Assembly: GCF_050003625.1 (NCBI RefSeq)
Contig: NC_134398.1
Location: 93,129,248 to 93,193,247, forward strand
From: Haematobia irritans
Taxonomy: Eukaryota > Arthropoda > Insecta > Diptera > Muscidae
Length of the DNA: 64,000 nt
Direction of reading: 5' to 3'
The translations under genes and the position numbers were made by a program. This document shows positions 32,188 through 44,545 of the stretch, piece by piece. Within the stretch, counting starts at the first letter, position 1, and every line of letters starts with the position of its first letter. The notes beneath the pieces were generated by a model. That model did not search any database, was not told the DNA's origin, and worked only from the letters and a program-made list of their open reading frames with translations.

Positions 32188-32842
32188 TTATTATTATTGC
32201 TATTTTATAGATTGTATTAAGGAGTGTTATTCCCCGCCAGTTGTCGCAGAGTTTTAAGTCATCTTTTTTTGGTAACTTTATTATCGTTCCTTTCGTCCAA
32301 TCAACAGGGAGGAGTTCATTCGTCCAGGCATCTTGTACATGTGGTTGTATTATTGTTGCTGATATTACTGCATCCACTTGTAGTAATTCTGGTGGTATAC
32401 CGTTTTCTCCTGGGGCTTTATTCTTTTTCAGTTTCTTTATCGCCAGAGTAATTTCTTCTATAGTGGGTGGTTCGGTGTCGATAGATTCATCTTCGTGATG
32501 AATTTCTTCCGTGTATTGACAATTTGCGTCGTCATTTCCATCTGTTATATTACTTATTTCCTCAAAATGTTCTTTCCATCGCTTCATTTGTTGTTCTACA
32601 TTAGTTAATAGTTTTCCGTCGCTATCTTTTACCGGTTGTGTATGGTTTAGTGACTGGTTTGTCAGACGACTAATTATTCTGTATAACTCTTTCATGTTAT
32701 TGGCACCAGCCGCTGCTTCTGCTTCTTTGGCCATTGTCTCAATGTATTTTCTCCTGTCAGCGCGAGCTGACCGCTTTATGAGTTTTGCGACATTTTTGTA
32801 CTTTTCCATATATTGTGAATTTTGTGTAGATTTTTGTTTCAA
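32042..32842 (-). pseudogene. RTE-like LINE, linker and RT N-terminal half
   Basis: This frame holds the region between endonuclease and RT, rich in Lys/Glu, then the RT start (IKKLKKNKAPGENGIPPELL, WRGITLLNTIYKIA, DEQAGFRPHRS). The last residues are out of frame, because the reading shifts to the frame annotated at 31084-32187. A stop near 32894 separates it from the endonuclease. Together the pieces equal one ORF of roughly 900-950 codons. Confidence 0.82.
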
Positions 32843-32893
32843 GACATTTCTTTCTTGAATAAGCTTCCAAGTTTTGTCTGAGATCCACTCTTT

Positions 32894-33861
32894 TCACTCT
32901 TTTTTATCTGTGTATCCTATGTGGTTCCTTGCGATGTCTTTCAATTTCTTGCATGTGTCCTCCCAGGACCTTGTGTTATCAGACTCAGATTGGGATCTTA
33001 GTTGGTTTGCTACCTCCATACTCTTTTCACTGTTCTTTAATTTTTGGATATCAAATCTTTGTATTCGTTGTCCATTGCTTTTGTGTGCTCTTTTGAGTTT
33101 TATTTTTAGTGTGGCCACGACTAATTCATGATCGCAATCGATATCTGCACTGCGCTTTGTGCGCACATCAACCAATGAGCTTCTCCATTTTCTACGTATG
33201 CAGAAATGGTCTATCTGGTTCCGTGTGTTACCGTCTGGAGATGTCCAAGTGTATTTATGTATAAATTTGTGTGGGAATATGGAGCCGCCTATTACCATTT
33301 GCGCTTGCTGGCAAAGTTCTATCAAGCGGTCGCCGTTGTTGTTCCTCGTGCCCATTCCATGTTTTCCCATTATATGTTCTAAGCCATGATTTGCATTTCC
33401 AATTTTCGCATTAAAGTCTCCAGTTAAAATTAACACATCTCTGCTGTGGATTGAGTTTATAATTGATGTTAGTTGATCGTAGAAAGTATCCTTAACATTA
33501 TCGTCTGAATCTTCCGTGGGTGCATAGCACTGGACAATCGTGATAAATTTTCGGATTTTATTATAGAATCGGGCTGTAATTATTCTGTCTGAGACTGCGT
33601 CGTAAGAGTGCAATGAGTTTTTCATACCTTTCGATAAAATGAAACCCACACCGCTTTCGCTCTTCCACTATATAGAACGGTATTACCATTGGCCGATATA
33701 AATTCACCCGAACCGCGCCACCGCATTTCGCTAATGCCTAGGATTTCGATTTGTAGATCCACCATCTGCTTTTCCACTTGGGCGAGTTTTGATGTTTCTC
33801 TAAGAGTCCTTACGTTCCATTGTCCTATTCTTATCCTGTTTCGTATTCCAAAGGTTGTCAT
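32894..33861 (-). pseudogene. RTE-like LINE, AP-endonuclease domain
   Basis: The domain starts with RIGQWNVRTLRE and EILGISEMRWRGSGEF (33622-33861), shifts frame at about 33640, then continues with YAPTEDSDD, the catalytic TGDFNAKIGN and the terminal DIDCDHELV (32894-33649). Those are the expected endonuclease Asp/Asn and Asp-His positions. At least three lesions across the whole element (about 33640, 32890 and 32160) make it non-autonomous. The 5' UTR probably extends beyond 33930. Confidence 0.82.
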
Positions 33862-33934
33862 CGTTGTCGGGGTTGTTGTTTTTGCATTTCTTGTAAATGT
33901 TTCGGTAATCTTTTTGGAATTTCAGACAAGTGAT

Positions 33935-34394
33935 TGATCGGACCACTGTGTCCTATGATGGTACTGGGGCTGCCAGTTTAGAGATGCCATCCCACCTCAA
34001 TTGTTCACATTTATACCGCGAACCGCTTGTTACAAGACAGACGTCCGCATTCCGCTGTACGAGTACCGTTTCCACAATTCTTGTCACGCCACTCGCTAAC
34101 CAAAAAATGGCCATACCAGTTGACCCGACCTCTGCCCATTGCTTGTACTAAGGGACCAGCTGCCGTCCCTTAGACTAGATTTTGGTCACTCCCGGGTATT
34201 TCATTTCCCCAGTGTCCTTCTTGATTTAATAACAAGAAGAACGTCCCCAATTCGCCAATGGGAGTGTCCCGATGGAGGATCTAGCAAACCCCACACGGGA
34301 ATATGGGAATATAAACCTTCATAATAACTCCCAACAAATATAAACCTTCATAATAACTCCCAACAAATTTGAGGGAGTTGAGATGGTAACACAA
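33935..34394. other. probable 5' region of the RTE-like LINE, with a short duplication
   Basis: GC-richer than its surroundings, with no coherent protein. It may be the LINE 5' UTR. TATAAACCTTCATAATAACT is repeated in tandem at about 34309-34366 with a period near 29 bp. The assignment to the LINE is inference from position. Confidence 0.35.
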
Positions 34395-34465
34395 ATTTTG
34401 GTGTACATCGTGGTGAAGGATATAATAGTCGGCGCTGCCCTACTTCAGAATTTACTTACTTGTTT
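34395..34465 (+). repeat. 3'-end-like fragment of the fly interspersed repeat
   Basis: GTGGTGAAGGATATAATAGT followed by a CGGC...CTTACTTGTTTT block resembles, imperfectly, the segment at about 42160-42215 and the 3' ends I associate with the repeat at 19738. Low-copy evidence within the window only. Confidence 0.4.
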
Positions 34466-35494
34466 TATTATATATTTATATTCTATTAGTTATATTTATT
34501 ACGAATCATACCAGCATCTACTGCCATTGAAATATTCATGTCTGTTCTGGGTCACACCGCATTGTGCACCACACTATACACTTTCTACACACCACACACA
34601 AAGTTAGTTGTTCTGAGTCACACGTGTGAACACTTTTTTCGGACTTTTAATCGAAAAATGTGACAGCTGATTTTTTCTACAAGCCATATTATTTGCAGAC
34701 AGAAATTATAAACAAAACATATTTTGCCGGTGTAAACATAAAAAATTAAAAGTAAGTGCGTAACTCAAAGCCATAAAATGCCTGCCGGATTTTTGTTAGT
34801 AGTGAATAATGTAAGGACAAGAGCAATTTATCAAGAAAAAGGAGACAATTGCGTGATGCTTCAAATCTGTTTTGATTTGTTTTTTTCTATCCCTCCTCAA
34901 TGTTACTCATGAACAAACGATCGCCGTGTCGTAATCGTTTTTGTTTTTGACGCGGAGAAGTTTTTATTTTGGTTTTGGTCAAACAGTTTTTAACATCCAT
35001 ACATTAAAGGAAATTTAATTATAGTGGGCATAATTAACTATTCTGTTAAGGTTTTTCTCATTTGTATTCCTTAAATATTTACAATAATATTGCAAACAAA
35101 TTTTCTATCGTGGCGGCCTCCATTGCAGAAAGATATTGGTGGCGTTAGTTTTTTTTTTAATTTGCTCAGTGATTTGTGCACCAAGAACACTTTGCAGAAT
35201 TGAAGATGCCATATTTTTCATGCAATAAATTTGGTAAAATTCACTTTTCTTAGCCCATTGATTTTGTAAAAGTTATAATTTAATTACCTTATATTTTCAA
35301 AAAGACCTTTGGTTTGTTTAGGAAAGCGGATAGTATTCACAAAAATCAAAGATAATTTTGCTTAAAACTTTTTTGTGTTAACTTTTAAAAATTGTGGCAA
35401 CATTATACTTTCGAACACACTGAAAATCAGCTGATTAAAACAACCCCAAAATTTATACACCAATCAGAGGAAATTTCGGTTCAAATTTTAGATA
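34466..35494. other. non-coding stretch, nothing assignable
   Basis: No gene, RNA or boundary recognised; AT-rich with homopolymer runs. Confidence 0.5.
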
Positions 35495-38377
35495 CACTGA
35501 AAAAAACAGTGAACCCTTTTTCATTGCAAAATGAACTAAACTGTAGTAATATTGACCATGATTTAGCCCTTAAGATTTTTTTCAACTTATCTAGTTTATA
35601 ATTTTCGTAAATTTTAGTTCATCTATAACATTGTAGTTTAGTTCATTTTTACAACACCATAAGATTTATATACCCCTACCAAGTTAAAAAGTCAGTATTA
35701 TTTTGGTTTACTTGCTTATTTTGTGGGAAACCCGATAATAAAAATTGGTTAACAGTCTCTTTAAAATGTCGACGACTAAACTATTTTTAAATCAATCATT
35801 CCACAGTACAGAGAAATAAAATAATTAAAGGAACAACAAACCGTTTTACTATTATGAAAATTTTCATATATTAAAATTAAACTTTCTTTAAGCAAAAGTA
35901 CTTTATTATAAAAACTTATGATGAAACTTCTTAATACAATGTTTTTTGTGAATAAAAATTATGACCACGTGGAACAGAGAGTAGTTCAGTTGAACCCGCT
36001 GTTTGGACATTTTGACTTATCCTTTTTTTATTCATCGTAGGTAGTCTTTTCACATATCTTGCTGGAAAAAATGGAAACAAAAATGAAAATTGTTAAAAAT
36101 TAACACCATGTAATGAAATATAATTTTTAATTCTTCATTTTAGCTTGTAACTTACGATATTTGGGGCATTTTATCAAATGGTGTAAAGAATTCAACTTTT
36201 CTTTGGAAAACGTATCACATAAAATTTGTAGCTGAAACAATTAGAGAAATAATGAAGTATTCTAAATAAACTCATAAAACTGTGTTGTTATCGATGTGAA
36301 GGATATAATAAAATTAATATTCTAGTTGAAAGAAAGACAAAGTTTGAATATAAAACTTACCAATTCTCTATTAAATTAATATAAAAAGTTGTCCAAATTT
36401 ATTTGGGTTACTCTGAAATTAAATATTTATTTTTTACATTAATTAAAATTATTAAATAGGTTTTCAAAAAATCTAATGAAAAAAGTAATAATATGCATAA
36501 AAATATTATGGTTAACCCTAGACAGTCATCATTCGTCAAAATGACGACACGTAATTTCATTTTCGATTTAAAATGCATTTTAGTCTATTGGGAAATGGTA
36601 AATTTAAGTTATACTAATTCGACCGTTTTATGAATTTTTGTTTTATACTAATTAAAACCAAATTGAATAAGAAAATAAATTCAAGTTCTGTTAACTTTTT
36701 CGCTCACGATGAAAATTATAGCGTCTTGAAATGAGCCGTAGTCAAAATGAGGAAGGACGACGTTAATGTACAAAAAATAAGGATGACTGTACAAAGTTAA
36801 AAGAAAGTTAAAGAATCCTTACCAATTCACTATTAAATTACAGGCAAAGGAGTACTAAAAATTTGTCCAAATGTTTAAGGGGTTATTCTGAAATTAAATA
36901 TTTGTTTTTACATTAAAAATATTACATTGGTTTCCAAAAAATTTGATTAAAGAAATACTAAAATAAGACATTAAAAACCTATAATTTTGATTATAAAAAG
37001 GTCACAAAAACGTAAATATTCTAGTTAAAATAAAGCCAATTTTTAAAAGAAAACTTACCAATTCTCTATTTTTTATTTGTTCGAATCCATCTGGAGTTGC
37101 TCTGAAATTAAATATTGTTTTTACAACAAAGAAAAACATTAAACTGGTTTCCAAAAAAATTAATTAACAAATAATAATATACAAAATATACAAAATATAT
37201 AAAAAATATTATTTTTAAAAGAAAGTCATATTAAAAAAATACTTACCAATTTATGAATAAACTATACGCTGAGATATAACAAAAATTTTCCAAATTCATC
37301 TGGAATTGAATACTAATTTTTTACATAGAATAATAAAAATTTCAATACACTTTCAATTTCAACATATTTTCCTAATATTCGTAATAACTTTTTTCTAAAC
37401 TACCGATAAAATATTAATAACTTTCATTTAAAAGGTTTAATAAACAAATACCAATATATGTCTCAAAAATCCAAAATATTCCATACCTTTATACTCCCTT
37501 GTTGCATACCTACTTAAAAGATGCAACAGCCCACGCCAACGCCAACTATACAACTGAAGCATGCCAAACAAAACCAAGCAAAGCCAAAACATTCCTACAA
37601 CAACAAAAACACACGTGCCTTTATTGAAAACAACACCTCATCCAGCCAAATAAACCATCCACGAATAACAAACACACACACACAAACAACTAAATGGACA
37701 AAAATAAAAACAACCCCACGCTCATGTATACACAACAAAACTCAAGTAACATCATCTTTACATTAATCACATTCCACTATGCCGATAAAGATCTCTGTAC
37801 TATGCATTAGTTCATCGCATCTGCTGACAATTTACTCTAAGAATAATATTCGTAAAGGCACACCAGTTTACGAACAATGAAACGTTTAACGTAAAATTTG
37901 CAAAATTTTCAAGAAATGTTATCTACCATTTTTGACGAAAATGTCTATAAATTTAATTACATGTGAACTAAAAATATTTCATTGGGTAATTTTTTACCAA
38001 CAATTATTAACTATAGGAATTGTCAGTAAGAAATTGCTATCCACTTTCAAGTTAATTTTTCGTAAAAAAATATTTTCTCATACAAAAAAATCTTATAGTA
38101 AATTGCACTTATTATTTACAAAATACTTTACATTTCACAAGTAGTTTTATAGCATGACAAACGAATTTTTAACTACCAGTTAAGAAATTTTTTAAGGAAA
38201 TTACCATCGTATTTTGTAGGCCATGAACTAAACGATAGCTACTTAGAATTTGTAAAATTTCCTTCCGAGTAGTTAATTTTCGTTGAAGATGCGAAAAATG
38301 AACTAAAATTCTGGAAAATTCTTGTAATAAATTATTGTAAAAATTTTCTTAAATTTACGAGACACTTTTTTTCTGTG
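35495..38377. mobile_element. TA-target non-autonomous element, copy 1 (2.9 kb)
   Basis: It starts CACTGAAAAAAACAGTG and ends GACACTTTTTTTCTGTG, so the termini are short imperfect inverted repeats, with TA on both sides (35493-35494 and 38378-38379). The TA target suggests the Tc1/mariner superfamily. The same element recurs at 39390-41922 in the same orientation. Its interior has no transposase but holds tandem modules of about 190-230 bp (near 36355, 36826, 37054 and 37240), each with ACTTACCAATT, then CTGAAATTAAATATT, then GGTTTCCAAAAAA. A TTAA-target MITE is inserted at 36516. Confidence 0.85.
36516..36796. mobile_element. piggyBac-type MITE inside TA-target copy 1
   Basis: A 281-bp insert begins CCCTAGACAGTCATC, ends GATGACTGTACAAAG and is flanked by TTAA on both sides (36512-36515 and 36797-36800). 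Copy 2 of the host element has a single TTAA at the corresponding place (about 40407), the empty site. TTAA duplication with CCC-initial ends is diagnostic of piggyBac-like elements. No transposase inside. Confidence 0.85.
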
Positions 38378-39389
38378 TAGATTTTTAAAATCGTGGTTTC
38401 TGACATATATAAATGACTTTCCCAATAAAATTTGCAAATATTTATAAAAAACATATTAAAGTTTCAGAATCTGTTATTTATTTGTTATAAAAGCTTCTAA
38501 CTTTGCATACGATGGCTGTGCACTAAGCCTACACAAAGGAAATGTTCGTGTACATTTTTCAGGTCTATGGCGGTGTATAGTGTTGGCCAGAATACCTTTT
38601 AAGTGTGACACCATACGTAACTTGTACATGTGTGTACCAGAACAGACACGATTATTTTATTAATACATGTAATAGGATATATAAAATTAAATGAATATTA
38701 AAGTAAAATTACTTATTCTCATCCATTGTTTCTACCTTCCAGTTATGTTGCTGCCGTAACGATTTTGACCTCCTTTTCGGATTTCACTCCCAACGAATAG
38801 AAGATCATAAAAGGTTACCAAAGGTTAGCGTCACTGAATATTACCTCATCATAAACAATTCCACAATAAAGACGAATGAATGGGGTTGTTCTACTGGTGT
38901 TTCCTTTATGTCATATTTCCTTTATATGCCATCACGTATATTGAAAGACCTATATTGTTTTGTTGAATTTCAATGACTTCCAAATAAAAACCGTGAAATG
39001 TACATACAAATTAAAAACAAATATTTTATTTTTATGAAATTGCACAAACGTCGAAACCAGGGTGTGGAGTCGGAGTCTGAAGATTTTGCTGGAGTCGGAG
39101 TTGTAAAAAGTTTGCTCAACTCCGACTCCGGCTAAACTAAATTTTTTAAAACACTTCATACTTTTGTAATTAAACAAGCTTTTACGCAAAATCGTTATTC
39201 ATTCGATAAATATAAGTAATGTAAATGAAAAGCAACTTCCAATTAAGGAGGTCATTTTATGTTTCCTAACATGTTAGACTAGCAGATGGGTTGAATCAAT
39301 CCATATTAATGTCCACCATCAAAACAATTTATTTGAAATATTTCGAACAATCAATTTTATTTTTTTTAATTTTATTTTAAAACCATATA
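38378..39389. other. spacer between the two TA-target copies
   Basis: No gene. A GGAGTC-rich patch lies at 39066-39130 (GGAGTCGGAGTC and its complement). About 120 bp at 38730-38850 resemble, inverted, the sequence at 46817-46940 (blocks GTGACGCTAACCTTT and AAAATCGTTA(C)GGCAGCAAC), suggesting a shared repeat. Confidence 0.55.
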
Positions 39390-41922
39390 CACTGAAAAAA
39401 CAGTGAACCCTTTTCCATTGCAAAATTAACTAAACTGTAGTAATATTGACCATGATTTAGCCCTTAAGATTTTTTTCAATTTTTCTAGTTTATAATTCTC
39501 TTAAATTTTAGTTATTCTATAACATTGTATTTTAGTTCATTTTTACAACACCATAAGATTTATATACCCCTACCAAGTTAAAAAGTCAGTATTATTTTGT
39601 TTAGTTTACTTGCTTATTTTTTGGGAAACCCGATAATAAAAATTGGTTAACAGTCTCTTTAAAATGTCGACAACCAAACTATTTTTAAATCAATCCTTCC
39701 ACAGTACAGAGAAATTAAATAATTAAAGGAACAGCAAACCGTTTTACTATTATGAAAATTTTCATACATTAAAATTAAACTTTCATTAAGCAAAAGTACT
39801 TTATTATAAAAACTCATGATGAAAGTTCTTAATACAATGTTTTTGTGAATAAAAATTATGACCATGTGGAACAAGAAAGTAGTTTATTTTAACTCGCTTT
39901 TTGAACATTTTGACTTTTCCTTAGTTTTTTATTCATTGTAAGAATATTTTTCATATATCTTGCTGAAAAAAAATGGAAGACATTATGAAAATTGTTAAAA
40001 ATGAACATGTAATAAAATATAATTTTTTAGCTCTTTAAATTAGTTTGTAACTTACCATATTTGGGGGCATATATTGGTGTAAGGAATTCAACTTTTCTTA
40101 GATAAACGTACCATAAAGTTTGTACCTGAAACAATTAAGTAATATATTAACTCATAAAATTGTGTTGTTATCGATGTGAAGGACATAATACAATAAATAC
40201 TCTTGTTAAAAGAAAGCCAAAGTTTTAATATAAAACTTACCAATTCTCTATTACATTGTACGCTGAGGTTAAAAAGTTATCGAAATTCATTTGGGGTTAC
40301 TCTGAAATTAAATATTTATTTTTTACATTAAATAAAAAACATTAAATTGGTTTCCAAAAAATCTAATTAAAGAAATAATATGCATAAAAAAGTAAATATT
40401 TTGGTTAAAAGAATGTTAAAGAAAGCTTACAGATTCATAAAAATGTTTCCAAATTGTTATTCTGAAATTAAATATTTGTTTTTTACATTAAAAATATTAA
40501 ATTGAGGAGAAATATAAAAATTTGCCCGAATCCATCTGGGGTTGCTCTTAAATTAAATATTTTTTTACAACAAAGAAAAACATGAAACTGGTAAAAAATA
40601 ATAATAATAATTAGCAAATAATAATATACATAAAGAATATTATTTTTTAAAAGAAAACCACATTGAAAAAAGAACACTTACCTCTTTATGATTAAACTAT
40701 ACGCTGAGGTGAAACAAACAATTTTCCAAATTCATCTGGAGTTACTCTGAAATTGAATATTTATTTTTTACATTGAATAATAAAAATTAAATTAGATAAA
40801 AGAATTTCAATATACTTTCCATTTATGCATTTTTTCTTAAATATTGAACATTCTTAATAACTTTTTTCTAAGCTACCGATCATCACTTCGCCATTGTACA
40901 CCTCATCGCTAAAATATTAATAACTTTAATTTAAAAGTTTTAATAAACAAACACCAATATATGTCTCAATAAACCAAAATATTCCATACCTTTATATTCC
41001 CTTGTTACATACTTGCTAAAAAGGTGAAACAACCCACGCCAACGCCAACTATACAACTGAAGCATGCCAAACAAAACCAAAACATTTCTACAACAACAAA
41101 AACACATGTGCCTTCATTGAAAACAACACATCATCCAGACAAATAAACCATTCGCGAATAAAACACACACACACAAACCACTGAATGAACAAAAATAAAA
41201 ACAACCCCACGCTCAGATATACACAACATCCCCATCACTCGCTACCATTTCTCATTATTGCATTGCATTCTCTCACTCTCAAAAAAATTTCAAGTAACAT
41301 CATCTTTACATTAAACATATTCCAATTTGACGAGAAAGATCTCTGTACTACGCATTAGTTCATCGCATCTGTCCACAATTTACTCTAAAAACAATACTCT
41401 TAAATGCATATCAGTATAAGAACGATGAAACGTTTAACTTAAAATTAGCAAAAACTTCATGAAATGATATCTACCCATTTTGACGAAAATGTCTATAAAT
41501 TTAATTACATGTGAACTAAAAATATTTCATTGAGAAATGTTGTACCAACTATTGTTAACTACAGGAATTGCCAGTAAGAAATTGCTATCCGCTTTCAAGT
41601 TCAATTTTCGTAAAAAAATATTTTCTCATACAAAAACTCTTTATAGTAAATAACACTTATTATTTAGAAAGTATTTTACATTTCATAAGTAGTTTTATAG
41701 TATGACGAAAGAATTTTTATCTACCAGTTAAGAAAATTTGTAAGGAAATTTCCATCGTTTTGTAGGCTATGAACTAAACGATTGCTACTTAAAATTTGTA
41801 AAATTTCCTTTCGAGTAGTTAATTTTCGTTAAAGATACGAAAAATGAACTAAAATTCTGGAAAATTTTTGTAATAAATTATTGTAAAAATCTTCTTATAT
41901 TTACGAGACACTTTTTTCTGTG
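39390..41922. mobile_element. TA-target non-autonomous element, copy 2 (2.5 kb)
   Basis: Same family and orientation as 35495-38377, with TA on both sides (39388-39389 and 41923-41924). It starts CACTGAAAAAACAGTG and ends CACTTTTTTCTGTG. It lacks the piggyBac-type MITE and has several small indels. No coding capacity. Divergence between copies is modest but visible throughout, so this is not a recent duplication. Confidence 0.85.
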
Positions 41923-42119
41923 TACTTATGGCGAATATTGCCAGAATTGTTTTTCAAAAATTTATTTCTATAGAAAATTTTGTAAAAATTTTATTTCTGT
42001 AGCAAATATAAGTAAAAAATTTGTAAAAATGACTCAAATGTTCCTATACCTCTAATACATATATATCGACTGATGAATCATGAATGCATTTTTGCGAAAT
42101 TGTCTAAAAAATTATAAAT

Positions 42120-42215
42120 AAAAAATTTAAAGTATTTGAGATGGCTTCAATAGTTTTGGTCCACAAGGTGTTGAAGGGTATGATACAATGAGCTCCGTCC
42201 GATTTTGAACTTTCT
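42120..42215 (+). repeat. 3'-end-like fragment of the fly interspersed repeat
   Basis: GTGTTGAAGGGTATGATACA, then a GCTCCGTCCGATTTTGAACTTTC-like stretch split by substitutions, similar to 34395-34465. No coding sequence. Confidence 0.4.
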
Positions 42216-42365
42216 TTACTTATCTAAAAATACATATACTGAAGACTGTTGGTAGCTGCTAATATTGTGATGGGTATTTATATAATTATTTTATTTATTA
42301 AACATAGGACAGACATTGCCATAAATTTGAAATATAGAGTTCAATTGGCATTTAAAGCCTTTTTT

Positions 42366-42720
42366 GCACACACAAATAAATACGATAATTTATATCAATC
42401 CATTATTTATTTGAATCTTTCCCATTGTTTGTTGGGCAAGATTTAAAATTGCTACCATTTGCACACACAAATAAATACGATAATTTATATCAATCCATTA
42501 TTTATTTGAATCTTTCCCATTGTTTGTTGGGCAAGATTTAAAATTGCTACCATTTGCTTTTGACTCAAGGTGTCATCTCCATTCAATCTCAGCATCTTCA
42601 AACTTTTTTGTTGGTCTTCCACGTTCTTCATTTCTCACATCACAATCTTTATTTCTGACCAACTATTGGAGAACTGGCACCACGTTTAGAACCATATGTG
42701 ACCATGGATCATGAGAATGC
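42366..42720 (-). pseudogene. mariner transposase N-terminal relic with 95-bp duplication
   Basis: On the minus strand a frame reads RGRPTKKFEDAEIEW, and a neighbouring one QMVAILNLAQQTMGK. These are the linker and second helix-turn-helix of mariner-type transposases (compare 'GRP..FED..L..LL' and 'QKELA..L.VSQQTIS'). Stops and frameshifts are present. The HTH portion is duplicated in tandem (42366-42460 and 42461-42555). The rest of the transposase is missing. The family call is from pattern recognition. Confidence 0.55.
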
Positions 42721-44499
42721 TCATTGTAAACCTCTGAATTAAATGGCTTAAAAGAAGATACGAGACTGGCATCGACTTTTCTTAAGAATAACTTGCAATG
42801 CCATCACATTTTCAGCCCAAGTTTGTAAACACAATGTATATTGAAAGTCTATATCAACAGTTAACCAATCTCATAAATACCAAGGCAAGACTTTTGCAAG
42901 GAAATGAGAATACTGACCCAGCAGCGCAACCTCTGTTTTGGATCTCAAAATGGGTGGATTACACTAACTCCGATTAACATGAACATTTGCACATGGAGTA
43001 GAAATAGTATTCTTACTATGCATTGTAACGTATTTTTTTTTGCTTATCAACAATTTTTTTTCTCAGGTGTAAATTGTTTTATTTTTTTTAAACACGACTA
43101 TTTCAATTTGCTTTGCTAGTGATCTTATTTTTTCTCAGTGTAAGAAATGAACTTGAACATTTTGAAACAAATCCCTTTTAAAATCTGCACTGTCCAGAAA
43201 AAATTATGATGTTTCAATTAAACTCTGTTACCGACCAAAAAAGATTATTTATACAGTACTTCAGCGTAAGCTGACGAGGGCCATAAAAGTGTACCATGCA
43301 CTAGTACGAATCGTACTAGGCGTATTGTCAATGACAAATTACTCTGTAATTTGCTTTCGTGGTCAGTTCAGAGAGAAGCAAACTTCCTTTTTCAAAGAAT
43401 GGTGAAGCAAATTAGACATAAAGGCAAAAAGTAAATTTTGAGTAAAAAGTTTTCATTTAAAATCTTAAATATATTGTGTCATCACCACACGCTTTTCGTC
43501 GGAAATAATAAATTATTGCCGATTGAAAAATCTCGACAGAGTTTATCAAGGTATTTTGTTAAAAAAAAAAAGATTCAAGGGTTCGAAATAAACAAGAATT
43601 TCAGAAAAACTTTCTTTTCATAGACCATCATTTTTTGAATTTCGGACAAATTTTCCAAAGTCTATAATCGTCGATTTAAAGCGAAATTGTTAATTTGTTC
43701 AACCTGACCTATACACCCAATTTGGGAATCAACATTAAAATTTTCACACAAATTTTGTTCTCAACGTCTTTGGGGTAAGTTACAAGATTATGCGAATTGG
43801 AAAAGAAAAGTGCTAAAATCACTTTAAAACCCCTTTTTAATAGATCTGGCGAAGTTCAGCCCCGGAGCTCTCTCCAGACGGCGCACCAGATCCCAATAAC
43901 AATTTTTGGGGCTCTTAAGAAATTCGGAACTTTTAATATGATTGGGAATATAAAGTAAATAGCAAAGAGATGTCTCTAGACGAGCTGTAGATGTTCAACA
44001 AAGTGCTCTCCTCATTTGGTTATGACAATGATATGTTACTGCGCCAGCTTTGAAAGTCTTAAATCTTAAATTACAAAAAATAAGCACTGAGCACTTCGTA
44101 AAACATGCAAACATAATGCTCATCATTAATATTTTCAACTCCCAATCTCAAGCAGCCTACGCAACAAAACCAGAAAATCGTATGGGGACTCCCTGTATCA
44201 TGTCAGCAAATCATTATCTCGGCCTGTTTTAGTCATTGGTCTGTGAAACATTTTGTTTATAGAACTTTTTCAGTAAATTCTACCTACAAACTCGGAATAA
44301 GAAAAATTACTATATTGTCACTCCACGTACTAAGTCATCAATTTACAAAATTTTTTTTTTCAACATTTTTGCTTAAATTTATATCACCACCAAATGTTTA
44401 TATCGTAACACTGTGCGGCGCTTGATCATAACATGTCATAAATCTCATGCAGTATGTAAGCAAATGTGTAATATCATTTTATTAGCAGCATCTTAACAG
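42721..44499. other. non-coding stretch, nothing firm
   Basis: AT-rich. A frame at 44050-44232 (KISTEHFVKHANIML...) has a faint resemblance to P-element/THAP9 transposase middles, but I cannot support it. No other gene or repeat boundary seen. Confidence 0.4.
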
Positions 44500-44545
44500 C
44501 AGCCACCATCATCTGTCGCTGAGGCCTCATCGGAGAAATGGTTTG
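44500..44545 (+). other. possible 46-nt internal exon of a host gene
   Basis: In AT-rich DNA a GC-richer 46-nt block is preceded by an AG acceptor (TTAACAG) and followed by a consensus donor (TTTG/GTGAGT). One phase reads QPPSSVAEASSEKWF without a stop. The upstream polypyrimidine tract is weak. It may be a microexon of a gene whose introns house the transposons, or coincidence. Transcript evidence would be needed to decide. Confidence 0.2.

Noticed and set aside
44050..44232. 60-residue frame with faint P/THAP9-transposase flavour
   Set aside because: Only a loose pattern (KISTEHF...) with no invariant motif and no flanking support.
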